Positions 7,993 through 15,368 of a stretch of DNA of 49,402 bases are shown piece after piece. Where the stretch lies: positions 1-49,402 of the forward strand of contig JAJQCV010000134.1 in assembly GCA_021202525.1 (NCBI GenBank). Direction: 5' to 3'. The stretch is from Akkermansiaceae bacterium (GTDB taxonomy: Bacteria; Verrucomicrobiota; Verrucomicrobiia; Verrucomicrobiales; Akkermansiaceae). Position 1 is the stretch's first letter. Each line of letters opens with the position of its first letter. The translations under genes were made by a program, and so were the position numbers. The notes below the pieces were generated by a model. That model searched no databases and was not told the origin of the DNA. It worked only from the letters and a program-made list of their open reading frames with translations.

Positions 7993-8736
7993 TCATTTCA
8001 CGGCTATGACCCGGATGCGCCGGTAGTCGGCCACCCATTGGGCGCCGTTCCACAACTCGTCCCGGAGGGCGGACTCCATCTCTTCAACAATCCGGATGCG
8101 GCAGGTTTCCGGCAGCGGGGCCAAATCGGAGGCAAAAAACTGCCGCACCCAGTTGCGCAGGCCGTTCTCCCCGTCCTTCAGCGGCGTGGGACGGTCGTAA
8201 TCCATGACCAGTTCCGGGTGCAGTCTGGCCTGTTCCACCCGTTTCCGGTATTCCTCCACAGTGGGAAAGTAAAAGGGATTTTCATGATGCCTTTTCCGGC
8301 GGGAAAGGCTGGATTGAAAGGCTTGCTGGATGCGGTGTATGTTGCGGACGGCGCCGAATTCGCAGACCAGCCTTCCTTGCGGCTTCAGCACGCGGAAAAT
8401 GTTTTCCAGCAGGGTCTTTTGATCGGGAATCCAGTGAAAAACGGCATTGGAGAAAACGACGTCGAACCGATTGGACCACGGCATCCGGCAGGCATCCACC
8501 ACCCGGAAATCGATGTCCCGGTGAAGCTGCCGCGCCTTGCGCACCATGTCCGGGGAAGCGTCCGCCCCGACGACATGGGCGGATTTGGCCAGCAATTCCT
8601 GCGTGAGCGCGCCCGTGCCGCAGCCCAGGTCCAGAATGGCCTGTCCGGGATTGTCCGGAATATGGGAGAGCAGGTCTTTCCCGTAGTCCGCGACAAAGCC
8701 GTGCTTGTTTTCATAAAAATCCGCGTTCCAGTCCAT
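7993..8736 (-). CDS. Class I SAM-dependent methyltransferase (Tam-like)
   Basis: A 247-residue soluble protein starting at the ATG at 8736, which follows a GTG directly. The SAM-binding motif ILDLGCGTGAL lies at residues 34-44, with motif II GADASPDMV and a later FDVVFSNAVFHWIPDQ segment. This last string is typical of trans-aconitate 2-methyltransferase-like proteins and of BioC-like enzymes. The C-terminal part is helical with an RNWVRQFFA segment. It is separated from the UDP-glucose pyrophosphorylase gene by about 230 bp, so it need not be cotranscribed. The substrate cannot be read from the sequence. Confidence 0.88.
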   Translation of the reverse strand: MDWNADFYENKHGFVADYGKDLLSHIPDNPGQAILDLGCGTGALTQELLAKSAHVVGADASPDMVRKARQLHRDIDFRVVDACRMPWSNRFDVVFSNAVFHWIPDQKTLLENIFRVLKPQGRLVCEFGAVRNIHRIQQAFQSSLSRRKRHHENPFYFPTVEEYRKRVEQARLHPELVMDYDRPTPLKDGENGLRNWVRQFFASDLAPLPETCRIRIVEEMESALRDELWNGAQWVADYRRIRVIAVK

Positions 8737-8895
8737 CACGGCGCCAGCATACAGGTTCCGGACTTTTTCTCCAAGACGAACGCTGCATTATTTCACCATA
8801 AACCCGGCGGGGGAAACGGTCCCTTGCGCATTTTCCGCATGCGTCCGGGATTCTGCTTGCTTTGGCCGGCGCGGAATGATTAAGATAAGTTTACT

Positions 8896-9744
8896 ATGAA
8901 AGCAACAGCCCTGTTCATGACGGCCGGAGCCCTGGCCGCGGTTTCTGCCGGCGCCTATGAGGGATACGGATATGATCCCCGGCCGGCAAGCTCCTACAAC
9001 GATACGATCAGCGGTGCGGCCAGAATCGGCTACGATTCACGCTATGCCTACAAGGACCTGGTGGCCTCCTCCCTGTTGAACCGCAGCGGCGTGTTCACCT
9101 TCGGCGGGGAAGTGGACTTGAACCTCGTCAAGGACTGGAAGCAGGAAATAGGCGCGGAATACCTGGCCTTCTGCGACGGCCTGCTGAGCGACAAGAACGC
9201 TTTTGATGCGGACTGGAAGGCCGTGAAGGAATTGTTCCCGAACCTGACTTTCCGGGGCGGTTATGAATTCAATTACGGCGGCCTTCCCGGCTATCTGAGC
9301 AAATACACGGGCAAGGCCCCCCATTCCGTGGCCCAATCCTTTACCGCCGGGCTGGCGTACGACGATCCGGGGCACGGCTATTTCGGCGCTCTGGATGTCC
9401 AGTACGGTTTTTACGGAATGACGGGCTGGCGCATCGATTTGAATGCGGGCAAGCGCTGGAGCGGACTGATTCATGAAAAGGTGGATTTGGAATTGAGCGC
9501 GGGCACCAGCTATTCTTCCAGCTATTGGGGCGCCGGCGTGGCCGGGTTCGACCAGTTCAACGTCAAGCTGGCGGCTCCCGTGCGCATTTCCGGCGTGGAT
9601 TCCCAGAACGGATTCCGCGTCATTCCCTTCATCCAGTTTGACTGGGCGGGAAACACGCGTTCCGATATCCGCCGCTACACCGGCATGAGCACCATTGAAG
9701 ACTTCCGCATCCGCGTGGGCGTGGAAGCCGTGTACAGGTTCTGA
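8896..9744 (+). CDS. Outer-membrane beta-barrel protein
   Basis: A 282-residue secreted protein. The first 20 residues form a signal peptide (lysine, hydrophobic core, cleavage near AGA-YEG). The mature part alternates hydrophobic and polar residues in many short strands rich in Tyr, Gly and Phe, with several W/Y girdle residues. It ends in VGVEAVYRF, with terminal Phe as in the BAM recognition signal. The size fits an 8- to 12-stranded barrel. There is no catalytic motif, so adhesin, pore or structural roles are all open. It stands alone, followed by a 9-bp hairpin at 9766-9787. Confidence 0.8.
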   Translation: MKATALFMTAGALAAVSAGAYEGYGYDPRPASSYNDTISGAARIGYDSRYAYKDLVASSLLNRSGVFTFGGEVDLNLVKDWKQEIGAEYLAFCDGLLSDKNAFDADWKAVKELFPNLTFRGGYEFNYGGLPGYLSKYTGKAPHSVAQSFTAGLAYDDPGHGYFGALDVQYGFYGMTGWRIDLNAGKRWSGLIHEKVDLELSAGTSYSSSYWGAGVAGFDQFNVKLAAPVRISGVDSQNGFRVIPFIQFDWAGNTRSDIRRYTGMSTIEDFRIRVGVEAVYRF

Positions 9745-9765
9745 CAACGGCCTCCGGGGGCATCT

Positions 9766-9787
9766 TTCCTCCCCTGCCGGGGAGGAA
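9766..9787. terminator. Hairpin between OMP and TPR genes
   Basis: A 9-bp perfect stem (TTCCTCCCC/GGGGAGGAA) with a TGCC loop lies 22 bp after the barrel-protein stop. There is no T-run on the plus strand, so termination is plausible but weak; it could instead protect the mRNA end. Confidence 0.45.
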
Positions 9788-9833
9788 GAAAACCCTCGGC
9801 GGCACTTGCCGTTTCCGGGCCCGGCCGGGGAAT

Positions 9834-10451
9834 ATGCATGAGTTAATGAAAGATGCCGCCATGTGGAAAACAATTCTTATTCTTGCCCGCCATACCTTCA
9901 TACGCCTGTTGTGGCTGTTGCTCCCTCTCGGGATCTTTGCCTTTCTGGTGCGGGCCATTCCCCTGAGCCCGCTTCAGGCCCTGTGCGGGCTGATTCCGGT
10001 CATTGCCTTTGAAATATGGCTGGTGGTCAAGTACCTGCTTCCGGGCATGAGCGACGTGGTCACGAAAACCCTGTACGCGTCCAACATCACCACGGACGAG
10101 GAAGTGTTGGTGGACGCGGCCCGGCGGATGCTGGGGGCCGGAGACGCGGCGGGAGCCCTGGAGCTTCTGGAACGCAACCGGAAGGAAAATCCCGGAATGG
10201 TGCGCCCCTGGCTGATGGAATCCGGTTTGCTGAATGACATGCGCAGGTACGCGGAATCCGTTGAATTATTACAGGAAGGACTGGCGTCCAGAAGATGGAG
10301 GAAGGAGGACCGGGCCCTTTTCCTGTATAAAATAGGGGGAATTTATTCCTCCCTGCTCAATAATCCGGAGAAGGCCGTGAAATACTGGCGGGAGGCCGCC
10401 AGCAAGTACCCGAACACGGCTTATGGCCGTGCCGCCAAGGATAAACTGTAG
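9834..10451 (+). CDS. Membrane-anchored tetratricopeptide-like protein
   Basis: A 205-residue protein; alternative ATG codons lie 4 and 9 codons inside. Two hydrophobic helices (about 18-40 and 44-68) anchor it in the membrane. The rest is helical with repeats of the TPR kind: LVDAARRMLGAGDAAGALELLE, then a WLMESGLLNDMRRYAESVELLQE unit, then LYKIGGIYSSLLNNPEKAVKYW. TPR domains mediate protein contacts; no partner can be named. The following membrane-protein gene begins 16 bp downstream, so the two are probably cotranscribed. Confidence 0.78.
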   Translation: MHELMKDAAMWKTILILARHTFIRLLWLLLPLGIFAFLVRAIPLSPLQALCGLIPVIAFEIWLVVKYLLPGMSDVVTKTLYASNITTDEEVLVDAARRMLGAGDAAGALELLERNRKENPGMVRPWLMESGLLNDMRRYAESVELLQEGLASRRWRKEDRALFLYKIGGIYSSLLNNPEKAVKYWREAASKYPNTAYGRAAKDKL

Positions 10452-10466
10452 GAACTGCTGAAGCGG

Positions 10467-11402
10467 ATGAAACGTTCCGCAGGAATTGTCTGGTGGTGCA
10501 GCCTCGCATTTACCCTGTTCATGCTGGGGAACATGGTTTATCCGGTTCTGTTCCCTGACAAGGGCTGGGGGGAGTGGAAAAACCTGGTGGGGCTGGAGGT
10601 GCCTTCCGGAGAAGTAAGGCGTTTTGACTTGTACGGGCGCTTTGACGGAGGATGCGGAACAAGCTGGTTCCTGTGCAGGACGGATGAGGATTGGCTTCAG
10701 GGATGTATCCACAGATTCGGCCTGAAAACTGCCGGGAATGTCCCTTCCGGGGATGAAGAGGAAGAATCTCTGCGGAGATGGGGCGCTTTCCGCAAATGGG
10801 GGGAAAGCCCGGATGTCTCCTGCTGGACGAAGATGAATGGAGGTCCTTTTTTGTGGAAGGAGGGCAAGCGTCCCTCACGCAGGGAAGAGGAATTTTATTA
10901 CCGGGTGTCTTTATTTTTTTCTCCCGACCGGAAAGACGCCATCCTGAAATTGGACAGGGGATTTGCGCAGGGGGATGAAACGGTGCTTCCGCTGAACATT
11001 GACGCTGAGGGGGGAAGCTGGCTGGTAACGGTGCGGAGGAAGGTCCCGGATTTTCTTTTTGGCCGTTTGCATCTGGTGGCTGTTGCGTTGTATGTTCTTG
11101 TCCCCTGTCTTCTGGTATGGCTTCCCGTTCTGGCCCGCGTGAGAAAATCTCCGGAAAAAACGGGGAAGAGCCTGGAATTCCGGTATTATGCGGGAACCGC
11201 TGCCGCCTCCTTCCTTTTCTTCGGCTGTGCCATGATCCAACTGATGATGGAGGATTCTGTCTCTTTCCCGATCTTGTTACTTTCCGTCATGGCTTTGGCG
11301 GCCATGATCCTGATGCTGTTTGTTGCTCGGGAACTTCTGTTGCGGGAAAGAAAAAGGAGAGCTCCGTTGTCCGAAACTTCCTTCTATCCTTCGGAAAAAT
11401 AG
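10467..11402 (+). CDS. Membrane protein of unknown function
   Basis: A 311-residue protein with one N-terminal membrane helix (about 5-27), a 170-residue extracytoplasmic domain with several Trp and Cys residues (CGTSWFLC, DVSCW), and three closely spaced C-terminal helices (about 205-225, 240-262 and 268-292) ending in a basic tail. I recognise no family. It starts 16 bp after the TPR gene stop, so the two probably form an operon. Confidence 0.6.
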   Translation: MKRSAGIVWWCSLAFTLFMLGNMVYPVLFPDKGWGEWKNLVGLEVPSGEVRRFDLYGRFDGGCGTSWFLCRTDEDWLQGCIHRFGLKTAGNVPSGDEEEESLRRWGAFRKWGESPDVSCWTKMNGGPFLWKEGKRPSRREEEFYYRVSLFFSPDRKDAILKLDRGFAQGDETVLPLNIDAEGGSWLVTVRRKVPDFLFGRLHLVAVALYVLVPCLLVWLPVLARVRKSPEKTGKSLEFRYYAGTAAASFLFFGCAMIQLMMEDSVSFPILLLSVMALAAMILMLFVARELLLRERKRRAPLSETSFYPSEK

Positions 11403-11583
11403 GCGCAACATTCCTTTTGTCTTGCTGCCGCTTTCCACGCCTGTCCTCAAGGGGACGGCAGGAGGATTTGGAATTTCGGGCCTGATGGGACGGACGGCGG
11501 CAGGCTGCCGGAGGGAAAAGGAGAAGTAGTGATGTTTAAAATCAATTGATGATGAGGTGTTTTGTTTGTTTTTAATTTGAATT

Positions 11584-11599
11584 GCGGATTAACAATCCG
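11584..11599 (+). promoter_or_regulatory. Shared palindromic element, copy 1
   Basis: GCGGATTAACAATCCG, with CGGATT/AATCCG arms around a 3-bp centre. Its exact reverse complement (16 of 16 bases) is found at 17267-17282, upstream of the other operon of the cassette. A TTGAAT hexamer just before it and a T-rich hexamer 17 bp later could form a weak promoter. It probably binds a dimeric regulator. Confidence 0.55.
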
Positions 11600-11969
11600 T
11601 TGTTTTCTTTGTTTTTCTAAAAAATAATAGATTAGAGTAAATAATGCTGTGCGGGAAAAGGCTTCCCCATGAATGCCGGGGAGGGCTGTTTCTCCTCCAA
11701 CTGTGTTCTTTCCATGTACGGTGCCCAGGTTGCGGGGAACGCCGGCGTTGCGATCATGATTCAGGGCGTTGATTAAAGAGGGAATGTTGAATTTTCCGGA
11801 AGGACGGAACTGGAAGGCTTATTCTTTTAAGGGGGAAGAAAAGGGACCCTGTTTCAAGGTATTTCCATGGGAATTTGGGGAGATTCAGGCATCCGGCGAT
11901 CAATTCCTGTACCTTTGCTGCATGCTGCTGGAAAGGCGGCCGGCTTTCGCCCGTGCCGGGTAATAAACG

Positions 11970-11997
11970 TTGCATTGCCCCCTGGTTGCATTATACT
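11970..11997 (+). promoter_or_regulatory. Promoter-like pair upstream of licD gene 1
   Basis: TTGCAT (11970-11975), a 16-bp spacer, then TATACT (11992-11997), about 66 bp before the licD start at 12064. This fits a sigma70-type promoter; no transcript evidence is available. Confidence 0.45.
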
Positions 11998-12063
11998 TAC
12001 CTTCTTCTCTTTCCAAAAGGATGGAGCTGGGCAGGAGATGGTTTTAATTTATCCGGATAATAT

Positions 12064-13023
12064 ATGATAAGCTTTTCTCGCATGAAATATGTGGTGGCAC
12101 GCACGCTGCCCGGTTGTTTCCGGGGAATGGTCAGCCGCGTCACGCGTTTTTGCAGAAAAAGGAAAGACAGGTCCCTGACGGCGCAGCTGGAGGATATCCG
12201 CAATCTTCTCATTTACAATCATCCTGTTTCCCAGGTTCCTCCGGCAACGGGAAAACTGAGGCTGCTCCAGGATGGCAATACCGTTCTGCTGGCTCTTTTT
12301 GCACGGAAATGCCGGGAGAACGGGCTTCGCTACTGGCTGGACTACGGCACCTTGCTGGGCGCGGTGCGGCACAGGGGATTTATCCCGTGGGACGATGATC
12401 TGGACGCAAGCATGATGAGGCCGGAATATGAACGCCTTCTGGAATTGTTGCCCGCCCTGTTCCCCCGGGAGGAAGGATTTACCTGGAAGCGGCATGCCTT
12501 CCTGCAGATAGGGTACGAGGGCACTCCCCTTAACATTGACGTGTATCCCTATCATTTTTATTCGGAAAGCCTCGTATCCCCGGAACAGCACGACAGCCTG
12601 GACGGGCGGCTGACCGCGTTCAAGAAGGGCGTGGTGCTGGCGGATGACCGGATGAACATGACGGACGAACAGATTCAGCGGAAAATCCGCTGTGAGATTC
12701 TGGAAGGAAAGGAACCGGCGCCAGAGGAAGACAGCCCGGGAATTTTTCTTTCCCCGGCCATTACCTTTACGAAAAACACCCATCTTCCCTATGAAACCTT
12801 CTTCCCCCTCGGTGTCATGGACTTTGAGGGATGGAAGTTTTCCGTGCCCAACCATGCGCGCCAGTACCTGCAATTTTTTTATGGCGACTACATGTCCTAT
12901 CCGCCGCGGATACAGTTCAAGCACCCTTCCGTGAAACATATGATGGAACACGTTCCCTTTGAGACGGCGGTCAACCGTTTCATTGACATTTACGGCAGGC
13001 AGATCGATACACCCCATTCATGA
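12064..13023 (+). CDS. LicD-family phosphotransferase, copy 1
   Basis: A 319-residue cytoplasmic or membrane-associated protein with a basic N-terminal region. The LicD core is clear: YWLDYGTLLGAVRH (90-103), then GFIPWDDDLD (105-114), whose acidic residues are the metal and nucleotide site of the nucleotidyltransferase fold. LicD proteins move phosphocholine or related phospho-alcohols from a CDP carrier onto a glycan. NIDVYPYHF is the usual second acidic segment. The stop overlaps the next start by 4 bp (ATGA), so it is coupled to the cytidylyltransferase/oxidoreductase fusion, which is expected to supply its donor. The acceptor is unknown. Confidence 0.9.
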   Translation: MISFSRMKYVVARTLPGCFRGMVSRVTRFCRKRKDRSLTAQLEDIRNLLIYNHPVSQVPPATGKLRLLQDGNTVLLALFARKCRENGLRYWLDYGTLLGAVRHRGFIPWDDDLDASMMRPEYERLLELLPALFPREEGFTWKRHAFLQIGYEGTPLNIDVYPYHFYSESLVSPEQHDSLDGRLTAFKKGVVLADDRMNMTDEQIQRKIRCEILEGKEPAPEEDSPGIFLSPAITFTKNTHLPYETFFPLGVMDFEGWKFSVPNHARQYLQFFYGDYMSYPPRIQFKHPSVKHMMEHVPFETAVNRFIDIYGRQIDTPHS

Positions 13024-14375
13024 AAACGGTCATCACCTACGGCACGTTCGACCTGCTTCACACGGGGCATCTCAACCTGCTCAAAAGGGCCAGGGCTCTT
13101 GGAGACCGCCTGATTGTTGGCGTGACCACGGACAGCTATGACCAGAGCCGGGGCAAGCTGAATGTGATGCAGAGCCTGGCGGAGCGCATGGAGAATGTCC
13201 GGAAGACAGGACTGGCGGACCTCATTATTACGGAGGAACTGGAAGGGCAGAAGCTCCATGACATCCAGAAGTATGAAGCGGATATTTTTGCTATCGGTTC
13301 GGATTGGACGGGAAAGTTTGATTTTCTCCGCGAACATTGCGAGGTGGTTTATCTGGAACGCACCAAGGGCGTTTCTTCAACCGATCTCCGTTCTTCCCGG
13401 AATTCCATTGTCCGCATGGGAATAGTCGGTCATGGGAGGATCGCGGGCCGTTTTCTGCAGGAGTCCAAATATGTCAGCGGCATTGAGATAGCGGCCGTTT
13501 GCGGACGGAATGAGGAAAAGGTGCGCCGTTTCGCTGAATCCTATGAACTTCTGGAATATTACACGGAGTATGAACGGTTTTTGGAAACGGTCCATGCCGT
13601 GTACATTGCCGTTCCGCATCATCTGCATGAGGAACTGGCCAGGAAGGCCCTCATGAAGGGGAAGCATGTGCTGTGTGAAAAGCCGCTGGCCCTTTCCCGC
13701 GAGGCAGTGGAGGAGTTGTTCCGGCTTGCCGCCGAAAAGGGATGCATTTTACTGGAAGCGCTGAAAACGGCATTTTTCCCGGCATTCCAGCAGTTATTGG
13801 GTGTGGCGGGGAGCGGCGTCATCGGCTCCATCAAGGTGGTGGACGCCGCATTCACCAAATTGATTGAGGATGATTCAAGCAGGGAATTCGATCCCATGCA
13901 GGCCGGGGGAGCGTGGACGGAACTGGGAGCTTATCCCGTTTTCGTCATCGGGAAGCTGTTGGGGACGGAAAGCCGCCGCATCCGCTTCACGACTTGCAGA
14001 AAGCCGCAGACGGGCGTGGATCTTTTCACGCGGGCTGATTTCCTTTATCCCAATGCGGCAGCCTCCGCCACGGTCGCCATCGGAGCCAAGCGGGAGGGGG
14101 ACCTGTGCATCACGGGAACGCGCGGCTATATTTACGTACCCTCCCCGTGGTGGAAGACGGAGATGTTTGAGGTGCGTTTTGAAGACTCCCGGCAGAACAG
14201 GAAATATTTTATCAGGTTTGAGGGCGACGGCCTTCGCTATGAGCTGGCCGCGTTTTTGCGCCGGAGCCATGGTTGCAGCCATGAAGAGCGCCTCATGTCC
14301 CGGGAGGATTCCCTGTTCATGGCTGACGTCACCCGGCAGTTCCGGGAAGGCGGTCATGTTGAAGAGATTGGGTGA
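13020..14375 (+). CDS. Bifunctional TagD-type cytidylyltransferase / Gfo-Idh-MocA oxidoreductase
   Basis: A 451-residue two-domain protein. Residues 1-125 form a glycerol-3-phosphate-cytidylyltransferase-type domain with GTFDLLHTGH (8-17) and RTKGVSSTD (114-122), the CTP-binding motifs of the family. Residues 131-451 form an NAD(P)-dependent oxidoreductase with a Rossmann motif GIVGHGRIAG (134-143) and the hallmark CEKPLA (218-223). The protein could reduce a keto or aldehyde phosphate and load the alcohol onto CMP, in the way Haemophilus Bcs1 makes CDP-ribitol with other folds. The product is not known. It overlaps the upstream licD gene by 4 bp and its stop lies 6 bp from the convergent cyclodeaminase-family gene. 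Confidence 0.88.
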   Translation: MKTVITYGTFDLLHTGHLNLLKRARALGDRLIVGVTTDSYDQSRGKLNVMQSLAERMENVRKTGLADLIITEELEGQKLHDIQKYEADIFAIGSDWTGKFDFLREHCEVVYLERTKGVSSTDLRSSRNSIVRMGIVGHGRIAGRFLQESKYVSGIEIAAVCGRNEEKVRRFAESYELLEYYTEYERFLETVHAVYIAVPHHLHEELARKALMKGKHVLCEKPLALSREAVEELFRLAAEKGCILLEALKTAFFPAFQQLLGVAGSGVIGSIKVVDAAFTKLIEDDSSREFDPMQAGGAWTELGAYPVFVIGKLLGTESRRIRFTTCRKPQTGVDLFTRADFLYPNAAASATVAIGAKREGDLCITGTRGYIYVPSPWWKTEMFEVRFEDSRQNRKYFIRFEGDGLRYELAAFLRRSHGCSHEERLMSREDSLFMADVTRQFREGGHVEEIG

Positions 14376-14381
14376 CGCCGG

Positions 14382-15335
14382 TCAGCGCATGGATTGCCGG
14401 AAATGAAAGGAAGAAGGCTGTTCCTCCCTTTCTTCAGCATTGACCAGGAGATCGTAAATATGCCTGGCGAATACGATGTCGTGAAGTCCCAGTCCGATAT
14501 TGTAACTGAGGATGCGTTCTTGAGCAGAAGTTCTTCCCGCAGTTTTTCCGGCCAGAACCGCGGATATTTCCCCGAATTGACGGAATTGTTCAAAATAGCG
14601 GAAGCCCTTGACGTGGTCGCGGTCATCGGCAAATACCCTGTCGAAAAACAGATCGCAATTTTGAAACCCCTTGGTATGTACGGGGATGACGGTAACGCCC
14701 GGCTTGAAACAGCTTTCTTCGGCGAGGATGCCTTCCGCATTCGTAATGCAGGAAATGACGGCATCGGCCCCGTCAATCAATCTGCCGACGTCTTCCACTT
14801 CTTCAAAATGGACGTTGCCATGATGTTGAAATTCTTCGATGAACCGGGAAGCTTGGGTTTTGTAGGTAAGAAGGCGTACCGTGAATTTTTTCTCCGGATA
14901 CAGTGACAGGATGCATGCCATGGCGGCCCGCGCCGTATTGCCCAATCCCATCAGGGAGATGGTCCGGAAATCCGGATTGACGAATGTTTGAAGGGCCAGA
15001 GCGGCTACTGCCCCCGTGCGTGCGTTTGTGACCCAAAAAGCGTCCATGAGCGCCAGAAGCCTTCCTGTACGGTAATCGTAAAGAAGAATTTCCCCGTCAA
15101 TGGTTCTGGAACGTTCCGGATAACGCGTTACGATTTTCACGCCCATGGCATTCAGGCCGGGCACGATGCAGGGCATCGTATTCATGAACTTGCCCTGTTC
15201 AAACGTAATGCTTGTTTTATGGGGAAGGAAGACGGAGCCCTCTTCCTTGATGCGAAAGCTTTCCCTCACCCATTCAAGAGCCTGCCGTGGAGAAATGCCG
15301 AGGGAAGAAATAATTTCATGGGGAATGGACAGCAT
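14382..15335 (-). CDS. Ornithine cyclodeaminase / mu-crystallin family protein
   Basis: A 317-residue NAD(P)-dependent enzyme. Family features are GVKIVTRYPE (65-74), with the catalytic-type Lys67, NARTGAVAALA (104-114), and the Rossmann motif GLGNTARA (130-137). Members include ornithine cyclodeaminase, alanine dehydrogenase, ketimine reductase and SbnB-type synthases, so the reaction cannot be fixed. The ornithine-binding details are not conserved clearly enough to call Ocd. It starts 33 bp after the LicC/CobD-like fusion gene stop on the same strand, so it may supply or consume an amino acid or amine in the same pathway. Confidence 0.85.
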   Translation of the reverse strand: MLSIPHEIISSLGISPRQALEWVRESFRIKEEGSVFLPHKTSITFEQGKFMNTMPCIVPGLNAMGVKIVTRYPERSRTIDGEILLYDYRTGRLLALMDAFWVTNARTGAVAALALQTFVNPDFRTISLMGLGNTARAAMACILSLYPEKKFTVRLLTYKTQASRFIEEFQHHGNVHFEEVEDVGRLIDGADAVISCITNAEGILAEESCFKPGVTVIPVHTKGFQNCDLFFDRVFADDRDHVKGFRYFEQFRQFGEISAVLAGKTAGRTSAQERILSYNIGLGLHDIVFARHIYDLLVNAEEREEQPSSFHFRQSMR

Positions 15336-15368
15336 GGGAGTATGTGGGATAATGTTTGGAAAGATATT

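Larger units (their letters stand above)
11403..12063. other. 661-bp intergenic region with AT-rich block, palindromes and promoter
   Basis: No convincing gene is visible; short frames here lack family features. About 11530-11660 is markedly AT-rich compared with its neighbours and contains a palindrome at 11585-11599 that recurs at 17266-17282. A second perfect palindrome, AACGCCGGCGTT, lies at 11738-11749. A promoter-like pair lies at 11970-11997, close to the first licD gene. The region probably carries the control sequences of the surface-decoration cassette that follows. Confidence 0.6.

Noticed and set aside
6183..8009. A 608-codon plus-strand frame opposite the UDP-glucose pyrophosphorylase gene
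   Set aside because: The minus-strand UDPGP signatures explain the region; the plus-strand frame has no coherent domain.
11754..11975. A short minus-strand frame in the licD upstream region
   Set aside because: It is 73 codons, without a ribosome site or family features; the region looks regulatory.
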